NCBI GenBank assembly: GCA_001632435.1
Contig: KV423927.1
Span: 172,115 to 236,114, forward strand
Source of the DNA: Calocera cornea HHB12733
Lineage: Eukaryota > Basidiomycota > Dacrymycetes > Dacrymycetales > Dacrymycetaceae
DNA length: 64,000 nucleotides
Reading direction: 5' to 3'
The first letter of the stretch is position 1. Each line of letters begins with the position of its first letter. This document shows positions 10,441 through 20,819 of this stretch, piece by piece. The position numbers were made by a program, and so were the translations under genes. The notes below the pieces were generated by a model. The model searched no databases. It was given only the letters and a program-made list of their open reading frames with translations, and had not been told where the DNA came from.

Positions 10441-11946
10441 ACATTGCCGGCTCGCGCAGCAGTGCCCGGCCCCCTACCGAGTACAGTCGGTGCGTTGTCA
10501 TATCCCTATCCCATATCCGTCCCAATCCTGCCGAGCATTCGCTGGATCGGCTTGCGCGCTGGGCGGTGCTGCCCAGTGCAGTTCATTTCCAGCTATTTCC
10601 AGCTGTATTTCCACCGACTGGATTAGGGCGACCAGATCTGCATTCGGATTCTGGGATGCACTGGCAACCATGCAACCTGGAACCGCACCTGCAGACCCCT
10701 CCAAACACGAAACCCGAAAAAGAGCCGCCCTGCCTTCTATACCTACCCGCCGTGCACGGCGACCGCACCGGGCACGCCGACCCAGTGAGCTGATTTGCAC
10801 AGTACAGTACCGTTCCTCTGGAACGAAGGATGCAGGTGGAAGGACACAGGCAGGGCCGTCGTTATCGACGATCGAAGGCGAGGGATGCCGAGCCGCGCAC
10901 CGTCTGTGATGTGATGCGGATACAGTACAACGGTGCCTATTGCTTGATCATTGGTCGATCGATAGATGGCGTGCTTCGCCACTGCAAATACAGTACTCCA
11001 CATCGAACATTCCGAGACCTGTTCACCAACCAACCAACCACATGTCAAATATCAAATGCCAAATACAGCATCAGCCGCGCCCAGCTGTCTCGCCCCGCAG
11101 AGTGGAACACGGCGCGCAGGGTGCGGCATCCCCCTGGGTGCTTTATAAGGCTTTCGCAGATAAGAGCTGATGCTGATGCTGAGTCGCATATTGTCTGTAA
11201 GTGCTGAGTGGGGTGACCGGTCAGGCCGCAGCAGTCATTTCCATCTCGCAATTAATGATAACTGTATTCTGCCCAGTACTTATCCGGGAATTGGCATGTC
11301 GCGGCTCTGCCGACCACTGATCACTGATCGCTGACCGCTGGGCATTCCATTGGGCATTGCGTCCTTCAGGCAGGAGTGTACAGGTACGACGGGGAATGAG
11401 GCTACGGGGTGAATTTTCCCGGCCTCGCTTCCTGACGTTCTCATGTTCTCACGTTCTCACATTGTCGCAAGCGCACCTTCTTTCGGCGATCCAGCGGGTG
11501 GCGCCGGCGCGCGCAGTCGCACGCAGCTTCTAAGAGTCTTCTGCCCTCCCTGGCTTTTCTCCTGCAACGCTGTCGATGCGTGCTTACAATTCATGCATTG
11601 CAGGAAGGCAGGCAGGGAAGGGGCACAATGGCTCCCACCCAATCAACAACTAGCGCATGATTCTTCCCCTGCCCAGAACGGCAGCTGCACGTCAGCGATG
11701 CTTTAGACAATTATGCATTGTGCTTTGATGCTCGTCTATTTTGCTTGCGCCCAAGAAGGGGAGGGGTCTGGCCTGGCGCTGTGCCTGAGTCGATCGGCCA
11801 TACACCGGCTGTAGTCTCCTGCTTCCTGCTTCCCGGGCATTCCCTCCACACATCGACTCTCGCTCGGCCTTTGGCGCACGAGCACACGGCCCCAGATGCA
11901 CTCTCGCCGCACCCCCGCAACCCCCACCCAACAGGCGCACCTGCGC
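10441..11946. other. GC-rich intergenic region, 1.5 kb
   Basis: The composition turns GC-rich here. No reading frame shows a recognisable domain or a credible exon set. Small direct repeats occur, for example GTTCTCA units around 11440-11460 and a CACTGATC/GCTGACCGCTG cluster near 11318-11340. A TATA-like TTTATAAGG is at about 11142. It probably includes the 3' flank of SWP1. Confidence 0.4.
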
Positions 11947-12938
11947 TCAGAGAGCGAACTTCCTCGCGTTCAGCGCGCTCACCCCGGCGATGACAGTGAG
12001 GCTTCCCAGGGCCGCGCCGTACAGTAGCACCTGGCCGAGGTTGAGCTGCACCCAGTAGGTGACGAGCAGGCCCTCGAACGCCGCCAGCGTGGTGAGGAAA
12101 AGGAGCAGCTTGGGGGAGGAGGCGAAGGAGAGGGAGGGACGGAGGTTGCCCAGCTGCGTTGTGCCCCAAGAGTCGTATCAGTATGAGCGTCCCGGGTCGA
12201 AGGAGAGGGACGTACGAGCAGCAAGAGCACGAGCCACGGAGCGCCCACGGCGCCCGCGCCGAGCAGGCTCACAACCCGGGGAGGGACACGCTCGTCCGGG
12301 CGGAAGGTGTGGAAGAGCTCCGGCTGGGGGTGGTACAGGTGGTCCTCGGGGTGGATGGGTGCAGGCTCCGAGAGGGGGAGCTGGAGCTGCAGGAGGTGCA
12401 GGGAGAGGGGCGCGTGGGGAGGGAGCGCCAGGAGGAGAGTCACGTTGAGGGGTGTGGCGGTGGGTGTGGGGGGAAGCTGGGGCGGCGGGCGGCGCATGTT
12501 CTACATTACATCACAGAGCGGTCAGCATAAATTTCATCAGATGTAGGGAAGCACCCACAAGCTCAAACCGCCCCTTCCCTGTGGCAGAAACCTTGAACGG
12601 CAGCAGGCCGTCCTCCCCACTCTCCTCGTCCCACACGCGCAGCATACTCTGCACGGGCTGAACACCGTTGCCCTTCTCGTCCTCGACCGTGAACGAGAGC
12701 TTGAACGTGTCCGCATTGGATAGCACGAGCGTTGGCGGCTCTGACGAGTTCGGGGTCAGCCTGCAGGGTCGTTAGCTCGGAACTGCCAGGAGGAGAAAGG
12801 GACGGACGTGTCGGCAGTGATGATGTCGCTGCTGGGCGTCTGGACGGAGAACTTGAGGCTCTTGACCTGCAAATCTGCATTCGACAGCCCCGCAATGGCG
12901 ACGAGCACCGCCGCGAATGATGCTGTGGGCAGCTTCAT
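11947..12938 (-). CDS. SWP1: Oligosaccharyltransferase subunit SWP1 / ribophorin II
   Basis: This is a subunit of the ER oligosaccharyltransferase complex that transfers the glycan to asparagines of nascent proteins. The first exon encodes a signal peptide (MKLPTASFAAVLVAIAGLSN) directly followed by DLQVKSLKFSVQ. The next exon holds the lumenal beta-rich part (ADTFKLSFTVEDEKGNGV). The C-terminal exons contain the family signature HPEDHLYHPQPELFHTFRPD, followed by hydrophobic membrane segments (SLLGAGAVGAPWLVLLLL, TTLAAFEGLLVTYWVQ) and the end ALNARKFAL. The HPEDHLYHP..FRPD motif is diagnostic of the RPN2/SWP1 C-terminal domain. At roughly 280 residues it is the usual short fungal form. It is divergently transcribed from RPN3 across a 243-bp gap. 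Exon junctions are approximate. Confidence 0.9.
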
Positions 12939-13181
12939 GCTCTTTCAGTTGTTCGTTGTCGAGCAGGTATGCTGCGGCGCTTTCCCTTGCCAGGGTCGAC
13001 ACGTCCACGTATGTGGCTGTGTCGTGAGGTCAGCTTGATTGGTCACTGAAATTCCAGTTCCGTTGAGAGCAGCTGGTGAGGGGACGCGTCGCCCTCCTGG
13101 TCGTACGCCACCCTTGCGCATATACCTGCTCCCCAACCTTCCCCCTGCTCCCCTCCTTCCTCACAAAAGCAGAGCACCAGC
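12939..13181. promoter_or_regulatory. Shared divergent promoter of SWP1 and RPN3
   Basis: Only 243 bp separate the two start codons, so both promoters must lie here. No TATA box is evident on either strand. The RPN3 side is CT-rich close to the ATG (CCTGCTCCCCTCCTTCCTC), as is common for fungal housekeeping promoters. Confidence 0.55.
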
Positions 13182-14834
13182 ATGGACGTCGACACCAAGC
13201 CGAAACCAACCGCTGCTGGCCCTACGCCGGACGCGGAGAAGCCCGCTGCGCCAAAGGCGGAGCCTACCCCGCCCACTGTGGAGATTAAGCAGAACTTGGC
13301 GCTCATCGACAGGGCCGTCACGACGCTCGAGCCGAGGTTCACGCACAGGGTGCTCAGGACGCTCAGCCATCTGAAGAAGAAGCTGAGTGATGAGGTGCTG
13401 AGCAAGGCTGTTGAGGAGAACTATACCAAGGGTGAGCGCATATGCTTTATGTGTCTGAGAGCAGGGGGTTGATAGTGTTGTAGACTCGCCCGCAAAGGCA
13501 GCACTCTTCCAGTACCTCAGCGCCCCTACGTCGATGGACGTCGACCTCCCGAACGGCGATGCCGAGCCTCAGCATGCTGTAACATCGGACCCGTTGCCCG
13601 AGGGTGACGCTTACATCCGTCTTCTGATCCTGCTCCATCTGTCCGGAACGAAGGAGACGACGGAGAAGGCAATGGCCCTTGCACACGAGACGGTGGAGAG
13701 GATCCAGGCACTCAACAGGCGCACAATGGATGCTGTTGCTGCGAAGATCTACTTCTATCTTGCGAGGCTGTATGAGGTAACGGACCGTTTGGCCGAGATC
13801 CGACCGTGAGTTTATTATCTTCTTCGAAACTGTAAGAACAGCGACTGAAAGTCAAACAGACTGCTGCTTGCTGCCCACCGCACCGCGACACTCCGCCGCG
13901 ACGCCGACTCCCAAGCAACGCTCATCAATCTTCTCCTGCGCAACTACCTGCACTACAACCTCTACTCCCAGGCCGACAAGCTTGTCTCCAAGTCCACCTT
14001 CCCCGACTCGGCCGGCAACCCGCAGTGGGCGCGGTATCAGTACTACCTGGGCCGCATCCACGCCGTCCAGCTGTCCTACACGCAGGCGCACACCGAGCTT
14101 CTACAAGCGATCCGCCGTGCGCCCGCAGCCAAGACCGCCCCCGGGTTCTGGCAGACCGTCCACAAGTTCTTCATCGTCGTCGAGCTCCTCATGGGCGATA
14201 TCCCCGACCGCGCGCTCTTCCGCCAGCCCGTGCTGCGCAAGCCGCTTGAGCCATACCTGCAGATCGTGCGCGCGGTGCGCATCGGTGACCTGTCCCACTT
14301 CCAGAGCGCGCTCCAGACGTACACGACCCAGTTCCAGCACGACAAGTCGTACACGCTCATCCTCAGGCTGCGGCACAACGTCATCAAGACCGGCATCCGG
14401 TCCATTTCGCTCGCCTACTCCCGCATCTCCCTGCGCGACATCTGCACCAAGCTTTCCCTGGACTCGGAGGAGGACGCGGAGTACATCGTCGGCAAGGCGA
14501 TCCGGGACGGCGTCGTTGAGGGCATCCTCGACCATCAGAAGGGCGTCATGGTCTGCGGCAGGAAGGGTGATGTGTACTCCACTGCCGAGCCTGGTGAAGT
14601 CTTCGGGCGTCGCATTGGATTCTGCCTGGAGCTGCATAACGAGAGTGTCAAGGTATGTTCTCTCATGTCCTCGTACCGGATTTTGTCTGACAGAGGTTGT
14701 AGGCGATGCGTTTCCCGCTCAATGCGCACAGGAAGGACCTCGCTTCGTCAGAAGCGGCCAGGGAGAGGGAAAAGAACATCGCCAAGGGCATTGCCGAGGG
14801 CGAAATTGACGATGACGACGAGATGGATTTCTAG
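13182..14834 (+). CDS. RPN3: 26S proteasome regulatory subunit Rpn3 (PSMD3)
   Basis: This is a non-ATPase lid subunit of the 26S proteasome. The start [13 protein letters not shown] is typical of fungal Rpn3. Four exons are joined by introns 13432-13483, 13806-13859 and 14653-14702, all GT..AG. The central part carries the helical repeats ([39 protein letters not shown]). A PCI domain follows ([20 protein letters not shown], then [20 protein letters not shown]). The conserved C-terminal tail reads [19 protein letters not shown] and ends in an acidic DDDDEMDF. Length of about 500 residues matches the family. Frame and splice junctions are fully consistent. Confidence 0.96.
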
Positions 14835-15157
14835 CGTACAGAAGTAGACTGCTAATGACATCCACATTCCCTCGTCATAGTTCCAAACCCTTGGGGCGAT
14901 CTTCCGTTGTCCTCCTTGTTCGCTATTTGAGCGATAGGGCGATGAAGACGGGCTGCGTCACATGATCCCGCTGTTCGGAACACTGTAAGATTGGTACAAA
15001 CTTGTACGGAAAGACGGGAAGGTATTTTGAACGTTTCCGGAGCCACGGCTCCGGGAGTGCTTGTTACGTAACGTCATTGGTAAAGTCAGGGCGCAACATG
15101 ACGAGGCCCTCAGCTCCCCAGCTTGTACTCTGTACACTAACGCTTATACCATCCACC
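14835..15157. other. Intergenic spacer, 323 bp
   Basis: This spacer lies between the RPN3 stop and the PITH-gene ATG on the same strand, and so holds a 3' UTR and a promoter. No other feature was seen. Confidence 0.4.
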
Positions 15158-16020
15158 ATGCCAACCTGTCAGGACGACCTTACCGCAGTAGATGTAGCCG
15201 CCGCCAGCCCATCCGTGCAGCAGCGGATAACGGCAGGCGCGGCGGAGACGATCAACCTCTTCAGCGTTATAGACCGGGACAAGTACGCCTCCTGCCCATC
15301 CTACTAGAGCTGCATGCTCATTGGAAAATAGTGTGTTTGGAGTGAATATCAGCGTACCTGAGGACGCCAAAGAGCTGATTAAGCCGTGGCATGAGCGGGA
15401 ATCAACGGTCAAGTACGCAGAGTCGAACGTCGACGACCAGGTAGGCCTCAGCATCCTTCCCAAGAACAGTCGCTTACATCAGCACAGCTGATCATCCATA
15501 TCCCCTTCGTCGAGCAAGTACGGATACGAAGCATCTTTCTCAAGCCAGGTACCCCCCCTATCCCTCCCCCTCCTCCAGACGGGCCAGCTGAACAGGGAGC
15601 AGCACGAGGCGAGCTCGCCCCGCACCGCGTGCGCGTGTACGTCAACAGGCCGTTCGGCGTCGACTTCGGCGAAGTCGACGACCTCAAGCCGCAGCAGGAC
15701 GTCTCCCTGCTCGAGGGGGCGAGCGAGGTGACGGAGTACCCCGTCCGTGTGGCGGCGTTCGCGAATGTCAGCTCGTGCACACTGCTTTTCGTGCGTTCAC
15801 TTTCCAGCTCGGACGGGAGGACAATACGCTGACGTCGAGGTAGTCCGAGTCGCAAGACGGAGAGCAGTGCAGGATGTACTATGTTGGGTTCAAGGGCGAG
15901 CGCAGGTCGCCAGGAAGGGATCCGAACACAAAGCTGGATATCCCCGCTGCGAATGCTGCGGATGCGCCTGTAGATCGGCTGGCTGAGAAGTCGGCCAACC
16001 GGCAGAACACAATCCGCTGA
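15158..16020 (+). CDS. PITH-domain protein (PITHD1/TXNL1-C family)
   Basis: The product consists essentially of a PITH domain, the proteasome-interacting module of thioredoxin-like TXNL1 and its stand-alone relative PITHD1. Exon 1 encodes MPTCQDDLTAVDVAAAS with INLFSVIDRDK. After a GTACGC..TAG intron come VFGVNISVPEDAKELIKPWH and ESTVKYAESNVDDQ, then LIIHIPFVEQVRIRSIFLKP and the conserved VRVYVNRPFGVDFGEVDDL. The last exon gives CRMYYVGFKGERR. There is no thioredoxin domain, so it matches the short PITHD1 type of about 215-225 residues. It lies just downstream of RPN3; the functional link to the proteasome is known only from the family. Confidence 0.88.
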
Positions 16021-16449
16021 TCGCTTTGCACCTACGCAGTCAGCGGTATAAGGGATATGAGAGCATGTAGGGATCTACCGGTGTAATTTTACGTTAGACG
16101 CTACGATCCGAGGGCACTGTAACATTATCATTACGTTGTTTTCTATCGCAAGACACGTTACAGCCACAGCGCAGCGAGCAGCGAGAGCACAAGGGTGGAG
16201 AGAGACGAGTCCCAGGGAACCAGGACAGAATCCGGAATCCGTCCTACTACAACAGGGGTTTTAGGGTGATAATTACGCTAGGGAACGAACAAGGAGTCAT
16301 ATGGTTAGGGTGGTGGCGAGCACAGAGCTCGCCGGGGAGCGCGTGGCAACTCTAGGGGATGCAGACGGGTATACAACGGTTATGCGGTGCAGTGGGAGAG
16401 AGTTCGCAGTGGGAAGAAGGGGAAGAGGGGGAAGAGCCAGCTTCTCCGC
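16021..16449. other. Convergent intergenic region, 429 bp
   Basis: This region lies between the 3' ends of the PITH gene (+) and the TPT transporter (-), and should hold two 3' UTRs. No terminator-like structure or repeat is obvious. Confidence 0.4.
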
Positions 16450-17695
16450 TTACTTCTTGCCGCCGGTGGTCCTGAAGAGAATGAGACCCCCGAGCGCGAC
16501 TGAGTAGCCTGTGATAACGTTAACACACGCGCATGGACAAAATAGGAAGAAGCTTACCGACGATCTGGATAGGGGTGATGGGGGAAGCGAAGATGATGAC
16601 GGAGCCGGAGATGAGGAGGATGTCCTTGAAGACACCGGCGAGCGTGAGGACAAGCCCACCGCCCGCGCCAATGAGGAACACGGCGGCGACGTTCAGGGAG
16701 AAGGCGACCATCGCATTCGTGATGAGGACGAAGGGGCCAAGCTCGGCCAGCGCGTAGAACGGCGCGAGACCTTCTGTGAAGGGGATCACGAACGCGTTGA
16801 TCGTCGCGCAGACGGGTGCATAGTAGTGCAGAGAGACAAGCGGGTCCATCTTGAGGCCGTGGAGAAGGACCTCGATCAGGACCAGACGGCAGGACTCGAA
16901 CTGCAGCCACGGTCATCAACGGGACACAGAGATGAAGGACAGTCGACTGACAATGACAGCCAGACACTGGCTGATGAAACCGAACATCTCAAAGTGCATC
17001 TCGCCATAGGATGCCATCGCGACACCTCCGGAGATCATGAACACGATCGCAATGAGGCGTTGGCTGGGATCCTGCAAGCGGAAGGCGAATGAGATGAGCA
17101 GAATCGCGACCGGGTTGAAGGCCTTGAGCATCTGGATGAAGGACACGGAGAGCGAGAGGTAGGCGACATTGGAGCAGATGAGGGAGCCGGAGAAGAGGAC
17201 GCCTGCCCAGCTATGTGAGACATTGTCGCACTCGAGGACAAGGAGACGCACCGATGGGAAGGATGGAGCGCACGAAGGTGTCGCGCGTCAAATGCACCTC
17301 CTTCGCTCCATCGAGAAGATGGGTCGTTCTTTGCAGCACACGTGTGGCAATGGCCTGGTCTGGATCAGCATATATGCATATATGCGCGTACAATAGGCGC
17401 TCACCGCGAACGCGAGATGGAAGGTGGTGAGGAAGACGGGGTACTGGAAGTCGAGGACGCTGTAGAGGTACTTGTTGTAGATGATGACCGAGGAGGAGAG
17501 AACAATCCAGATGGGGATGATGACTGCGGCGGAGAGCTTCTTCTTCTCCTGGGGCTTGGAGAGGTTCGCGGCGGGGCTGGTGGTGGGGAGCGTGTCCATT
17601 TCGTCGCCGAGCTTGGACTTGACTTCGAGATCCTCCATGTGATCGTTGCGCTCGTGCAGGGGGATGGACGCCTCAAGATCCTTGTTCGATGCCAT
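16450..17695 (-). CDS. TPT-family nucleotide-sugar/triose-phosphate-type transporter
   Basis: This is a membrane transporter of the drug/metabolite superfamily, TPT (triose-phosphate translocator) clade, which in fungi exchanges phosphorylated or nucleotide sugars across Golgi/ER membranes. A 65-residue cytosolic N-terminus (MASNKDLEASIPLHER) precedes the first helix (AAVIIPIWIVLSSSVIIYNK). The conserved YNKYLYSVLDFQYPVFLTTF, NVAYLSLSVSFIQMLKAFNP and GEMHFEMFGFISQCLAVI segments follow, then MDPLVSLHYYAPVCATINAF, and a final helix region ending in FRTTGGKK. This gives about ten membrane segments. Introns are short; the one near 17350-17402 contains two GCATATATGC palindromes. The exact substrate cannot be told from the sequence. 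Confidence 0.88.
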
Positions 17696-18735
17696 TTTTT
17701 GAGGTCGTCGGGGGAGTTCAAGAGGTTGAGAGTGAAAGTGCGATAAGAGCGAGCGTTATGCAAGAGGTCGGGAGTAGTATGCTATGGGGTGCGGGCAAGG
17801 CGCAAAGGATTGAGGGAGCGGTGGGGGTTCGAATGATGCACCCGTTGGATGGAGAGAAGCAAAAGGAGGGAGGGGTGGCTGTCAAGAGGACGGCGTTGCA
17901 GACGGACGGGTGATAGCCTCGAGCAAGTCCGACCGATTCGCGACTCACCGAGCGCGCCTCTTTCGGAGGCAGCCCAAATGGCTTGTTCCTGCCCCCATCA
18001 CCGCGCCTCGGAGGCTAATCAAACCACACATTGCGCCGCTTTTTTGACACGCCGCGCCTCTCGGGTCCACCCGCACCCCATTTCGCGTAGAAGGCAAACT
18101 ACTTCTATCTTATGCGCGTCTGGGCCGGACAGTCGGAGGCCGAAGGCTGGAATGATACATAAACGGAGCAGTTATTCTTGTATTGTTGTCTCGACATTAT
18201 TGTTCTTGACATCCAAAAATACCATATCAGCATCAGCACCCTCGTTTTCTCGCGCCTCGCGCGGCGCGACGCCGCCCCCCTCATCGGAAATACCGATTCC
18301 CCCGTTCCGAGACCGCATCCGCAAACGTGGGTGTCCCTGAGATCGTTCTTGATAGTAGTGACGGTCAGAGGTCAAGATCTCTGCGTGGGCCCAGATCACG
18401 TGCCGTAGAGCAAAGCTGCCAAGGCCTGACTAAGCCGGGAAAGCGGCAGGGGACACGCTCGCCTGCCTGCGCCGGACAGCGCGGGGCATCGGGCGGCCGA
18501 CGATACAGTACCCTGAGACGCTCTAGCACATTCCAGCCTGTCGGTCATTGCATGCTGACCACAAGCAGACGTTGCAACTCTTCGCTTTCTGCTCACTCTA
18601 TACCCAGTTTCAGTCAGCTTATCGACAGTAGCCGCTCTACTGCGTTGGCGTTGCTAGACACCTTGACAACGACGAGCCAGCGGGACCGTACAAGGTCACA
18701 CGAGTGTAGGCGGCTTACAAAGGGAGAAGAGCGAG
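17696..18735. promoter_or_regulatory. Divergent intergenic region, 1.04 kb
   Basis: This lies between the start codons of the TPT transporter (-) and the FYVE/RING gene (+), so both promoters are here. No coding exon or repeat was recognised. The flank near 18700 is purine-rich directly before the plus-strand ATG. Confidence 0.4.
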
Positions 18736-20464
18736 ATGGACGGACCTGTACGAGGCATGCCGCTGCTTGCCGATGAGGCTCCCGCGCAGGGCGACGACAG
18801 CGAGTGCAGGAGGTGCGGGAAGAACTTCGTACCGATCATCGTACGTTCTAGGAAGTGTGCGCATTGCGGTACGTCTGTGATACGGCTGGAGATTGGCAAC
18901 GGGCTGATGCATGGTAGGGTTCTCGTACTGTCATAGTTGCTCCGACCATCAAGCACTCAAGAGGCGAAACGGCCCAGAGGCGGGGTACGACCCCGTACAT
19001 GTGTGTGCATACTGTATCGATAATCTCACCAGTACGCTGCTCGACCTCTGGTGTTGTTCACAACTGAGCCTATTACAGTGACATCCTACGGCCGCAACCA
19101 GCTCAAGCAGCAAAGCATCGCGCGGCTCAAACACTACCTCTCCGCTTACGGAATACCAATCCCTCCGGGTGTCGCTGAGAAGGGCGACCTAGTCGATATC
19201 GTCCTCGCAGCGCGGCAGGGCGGGCCGAGCCTGCCCCAGGCGCACGAGAACTTCTACAGGCGGTTCGGGATTCCTGCCAAAGCGACGGAGATTCGCGGTG
19301 GGAGGAACAGAGGCAGCTCGACTGGCAGTGGGCAGAGTGCTGCTAGTAGCGGAGGAGGGGGATTTGACTTCTCAGACCCGCTGGGGCCGAATGGGCTCGG
19401 TGGATTCTTCGGAGATGGAGGTCAGCAGCAGGATCGGCCGAGGCAGCAGGCGCGACCACCCCCTCCGCCGCCGCCTCCCAGACAGCAGAGGACGAATCCG
19501 AGGCCGCCACCGCAGCAACAGCAGCGGTATGCGCCTCCTCCCGGTCCGCCTCCTCGTCCTCCTCCTAGACCGGCTGGCCAACCTCCCTCTTCTCGTCCTC
19601 CTCCGCCCCGTAACCCTACTCCAGTCCCACCACCGACAATGGACCACCTGGTCCTTCTCTCCGCGGACGAGCTTTCCCACCTCTCCATCAGCGCGCTCAA
19701 AGGCGTGCTAGAGCACAACCACGTGAACACGCACCTCCTAGTCGAAAAGGAAGATCTAGTGCTCAAAGTGCGCATGCTGGTCGAGCAGGAGAAGCGCGAG
19801 CGCGTACGCTTGCAACAGGTGCACGCGATGGAAGATGAGCAGGAGCGGTTCAGGGAGCAGGAGATGGAGGATATCAGGCGTGCGGAGCAGGAGAGCAGGG
19901 AGACGCACGAGCGGGACAGGCTCAGGCGCTTGCAGGCCGTCAGGACGGCGACTGAAGGACATCCGGGAGTGGTCATCGAGGTGGAGCCGCCGGAGGATAG
20001 GGAGTCATCGGGCCGCCAGCCTCCCACGCCCCTGCAAGACGGGGAACGGTTGTCGACCACGAACGTCTCAGCAGAGGAGGCAGCAGCCGTCCCGCTCCCG
20101 CAGTCACCCCTCAGCGTACCGCGAGACGCCCCTCCGGTGCCCCCGAAGGTAGACCCGCTACCCCCTGTAGTGGAGCCGGAGGTCAAGCCACAAAAGTCGC
20201 GCGCTTCGAATGTGGAGTACGACCTCAGCCTGATCGGGCGGTGCGTGGTTTGCCAGGACGAGGAGGCCAACATCGCTATTGTTGATTGCGGGTGCGTCCG
20301 ATTCAACCACATTGCATTTGGGAAAATGTTCTGATTTATTGAGCAGACATCTGGCACTGTGCATGGCCTGCTCGGACCTCATCATGAAAGGGAGCCGCGA
20401 GTGTCCACTGTGTAGGACGAGGATCGTGACTGAGCAGCGGCTGCTGCGCATATACCGGACGTGA
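18736..20464 (+). CDS. FYVE-like / SAP / RING E3 ubiquitin ligase (RNF34/RFFL-type architecture)
   Basis: This is a predicted ubiquitin ligase. The N-terminus has a FYVE-like zinc finger: CRRCGKNFV, RKCAHCGFSYCHSCSDH across a GTACGT intron, and VHVCAYC. A SAP-like helix pair follows (QSIARLKHYLSAYGIPIPP). Next is a long Pro/Gln-rich linker (poly-Pro near residues 190-260) and a second SAP-like segment (HLSISALKGVLEHNHVNTHL) leading into a charged coiled coil (EQEKRERVRLQQVHAMEDEQ). The C-terminal RING reads CVVCQDEEANIAIVDCG, then HLALCMACS and CPLC. This domain order matches animal RNF34/RFFL (CARP) ligases, which act at endosomal membranes. Whether the FYVE-like finger binds phosphoinositides is unknown. 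Confidence 0.85.
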
Positions 20465-20819
20465 TCGTCCTTTCGTACTCTTTTTGAGTGTTTGAAACCG
20501 CATATGTTGTACTAGTATACGCTAGATATGCATGCTATACCACTCGTAAGGAGTCAGCCATCGCAGCTCCCACACCGTGACTTATGTATACATTACACTC
20601 GCGTGACTTACACAGGGACCGAGTTACAAGGCGACGCCTGGCAGAAGCTTCCGCATCTAGATAATCTAAAACGGGCGAGGGACACTCGGCGGACTGACTG
20701 ACTTTGGGTTGTAACGCGAGTCACTACTAGGCAGGCGCGCTTGCCTCTCGACCACCACCTGCTGTCGTACGGGCTACTGTCGACCTCCTCCGCCCGTTCC
20801 CCCGCTGCTAGTGTTCCAC
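20465..20819. other. Intergenic spacer, 355 bp
   Basis: This tandem-gene spacer contains the 3' UTR of the RING gene and the promoter of the PHD/chromo gene. It is AT-richer near 20500-20540. No clear TATA box was seen near the next ATG. Confidence 0.35.

Noticed and set aside
19422..20357. 311-codon minus-strand frame over the FYVE/RING gene
   Set aside because: It is antisense to exons with clear RING and SAP-like motifs. The product is Ser/Thr/Gly-rich without a domain.
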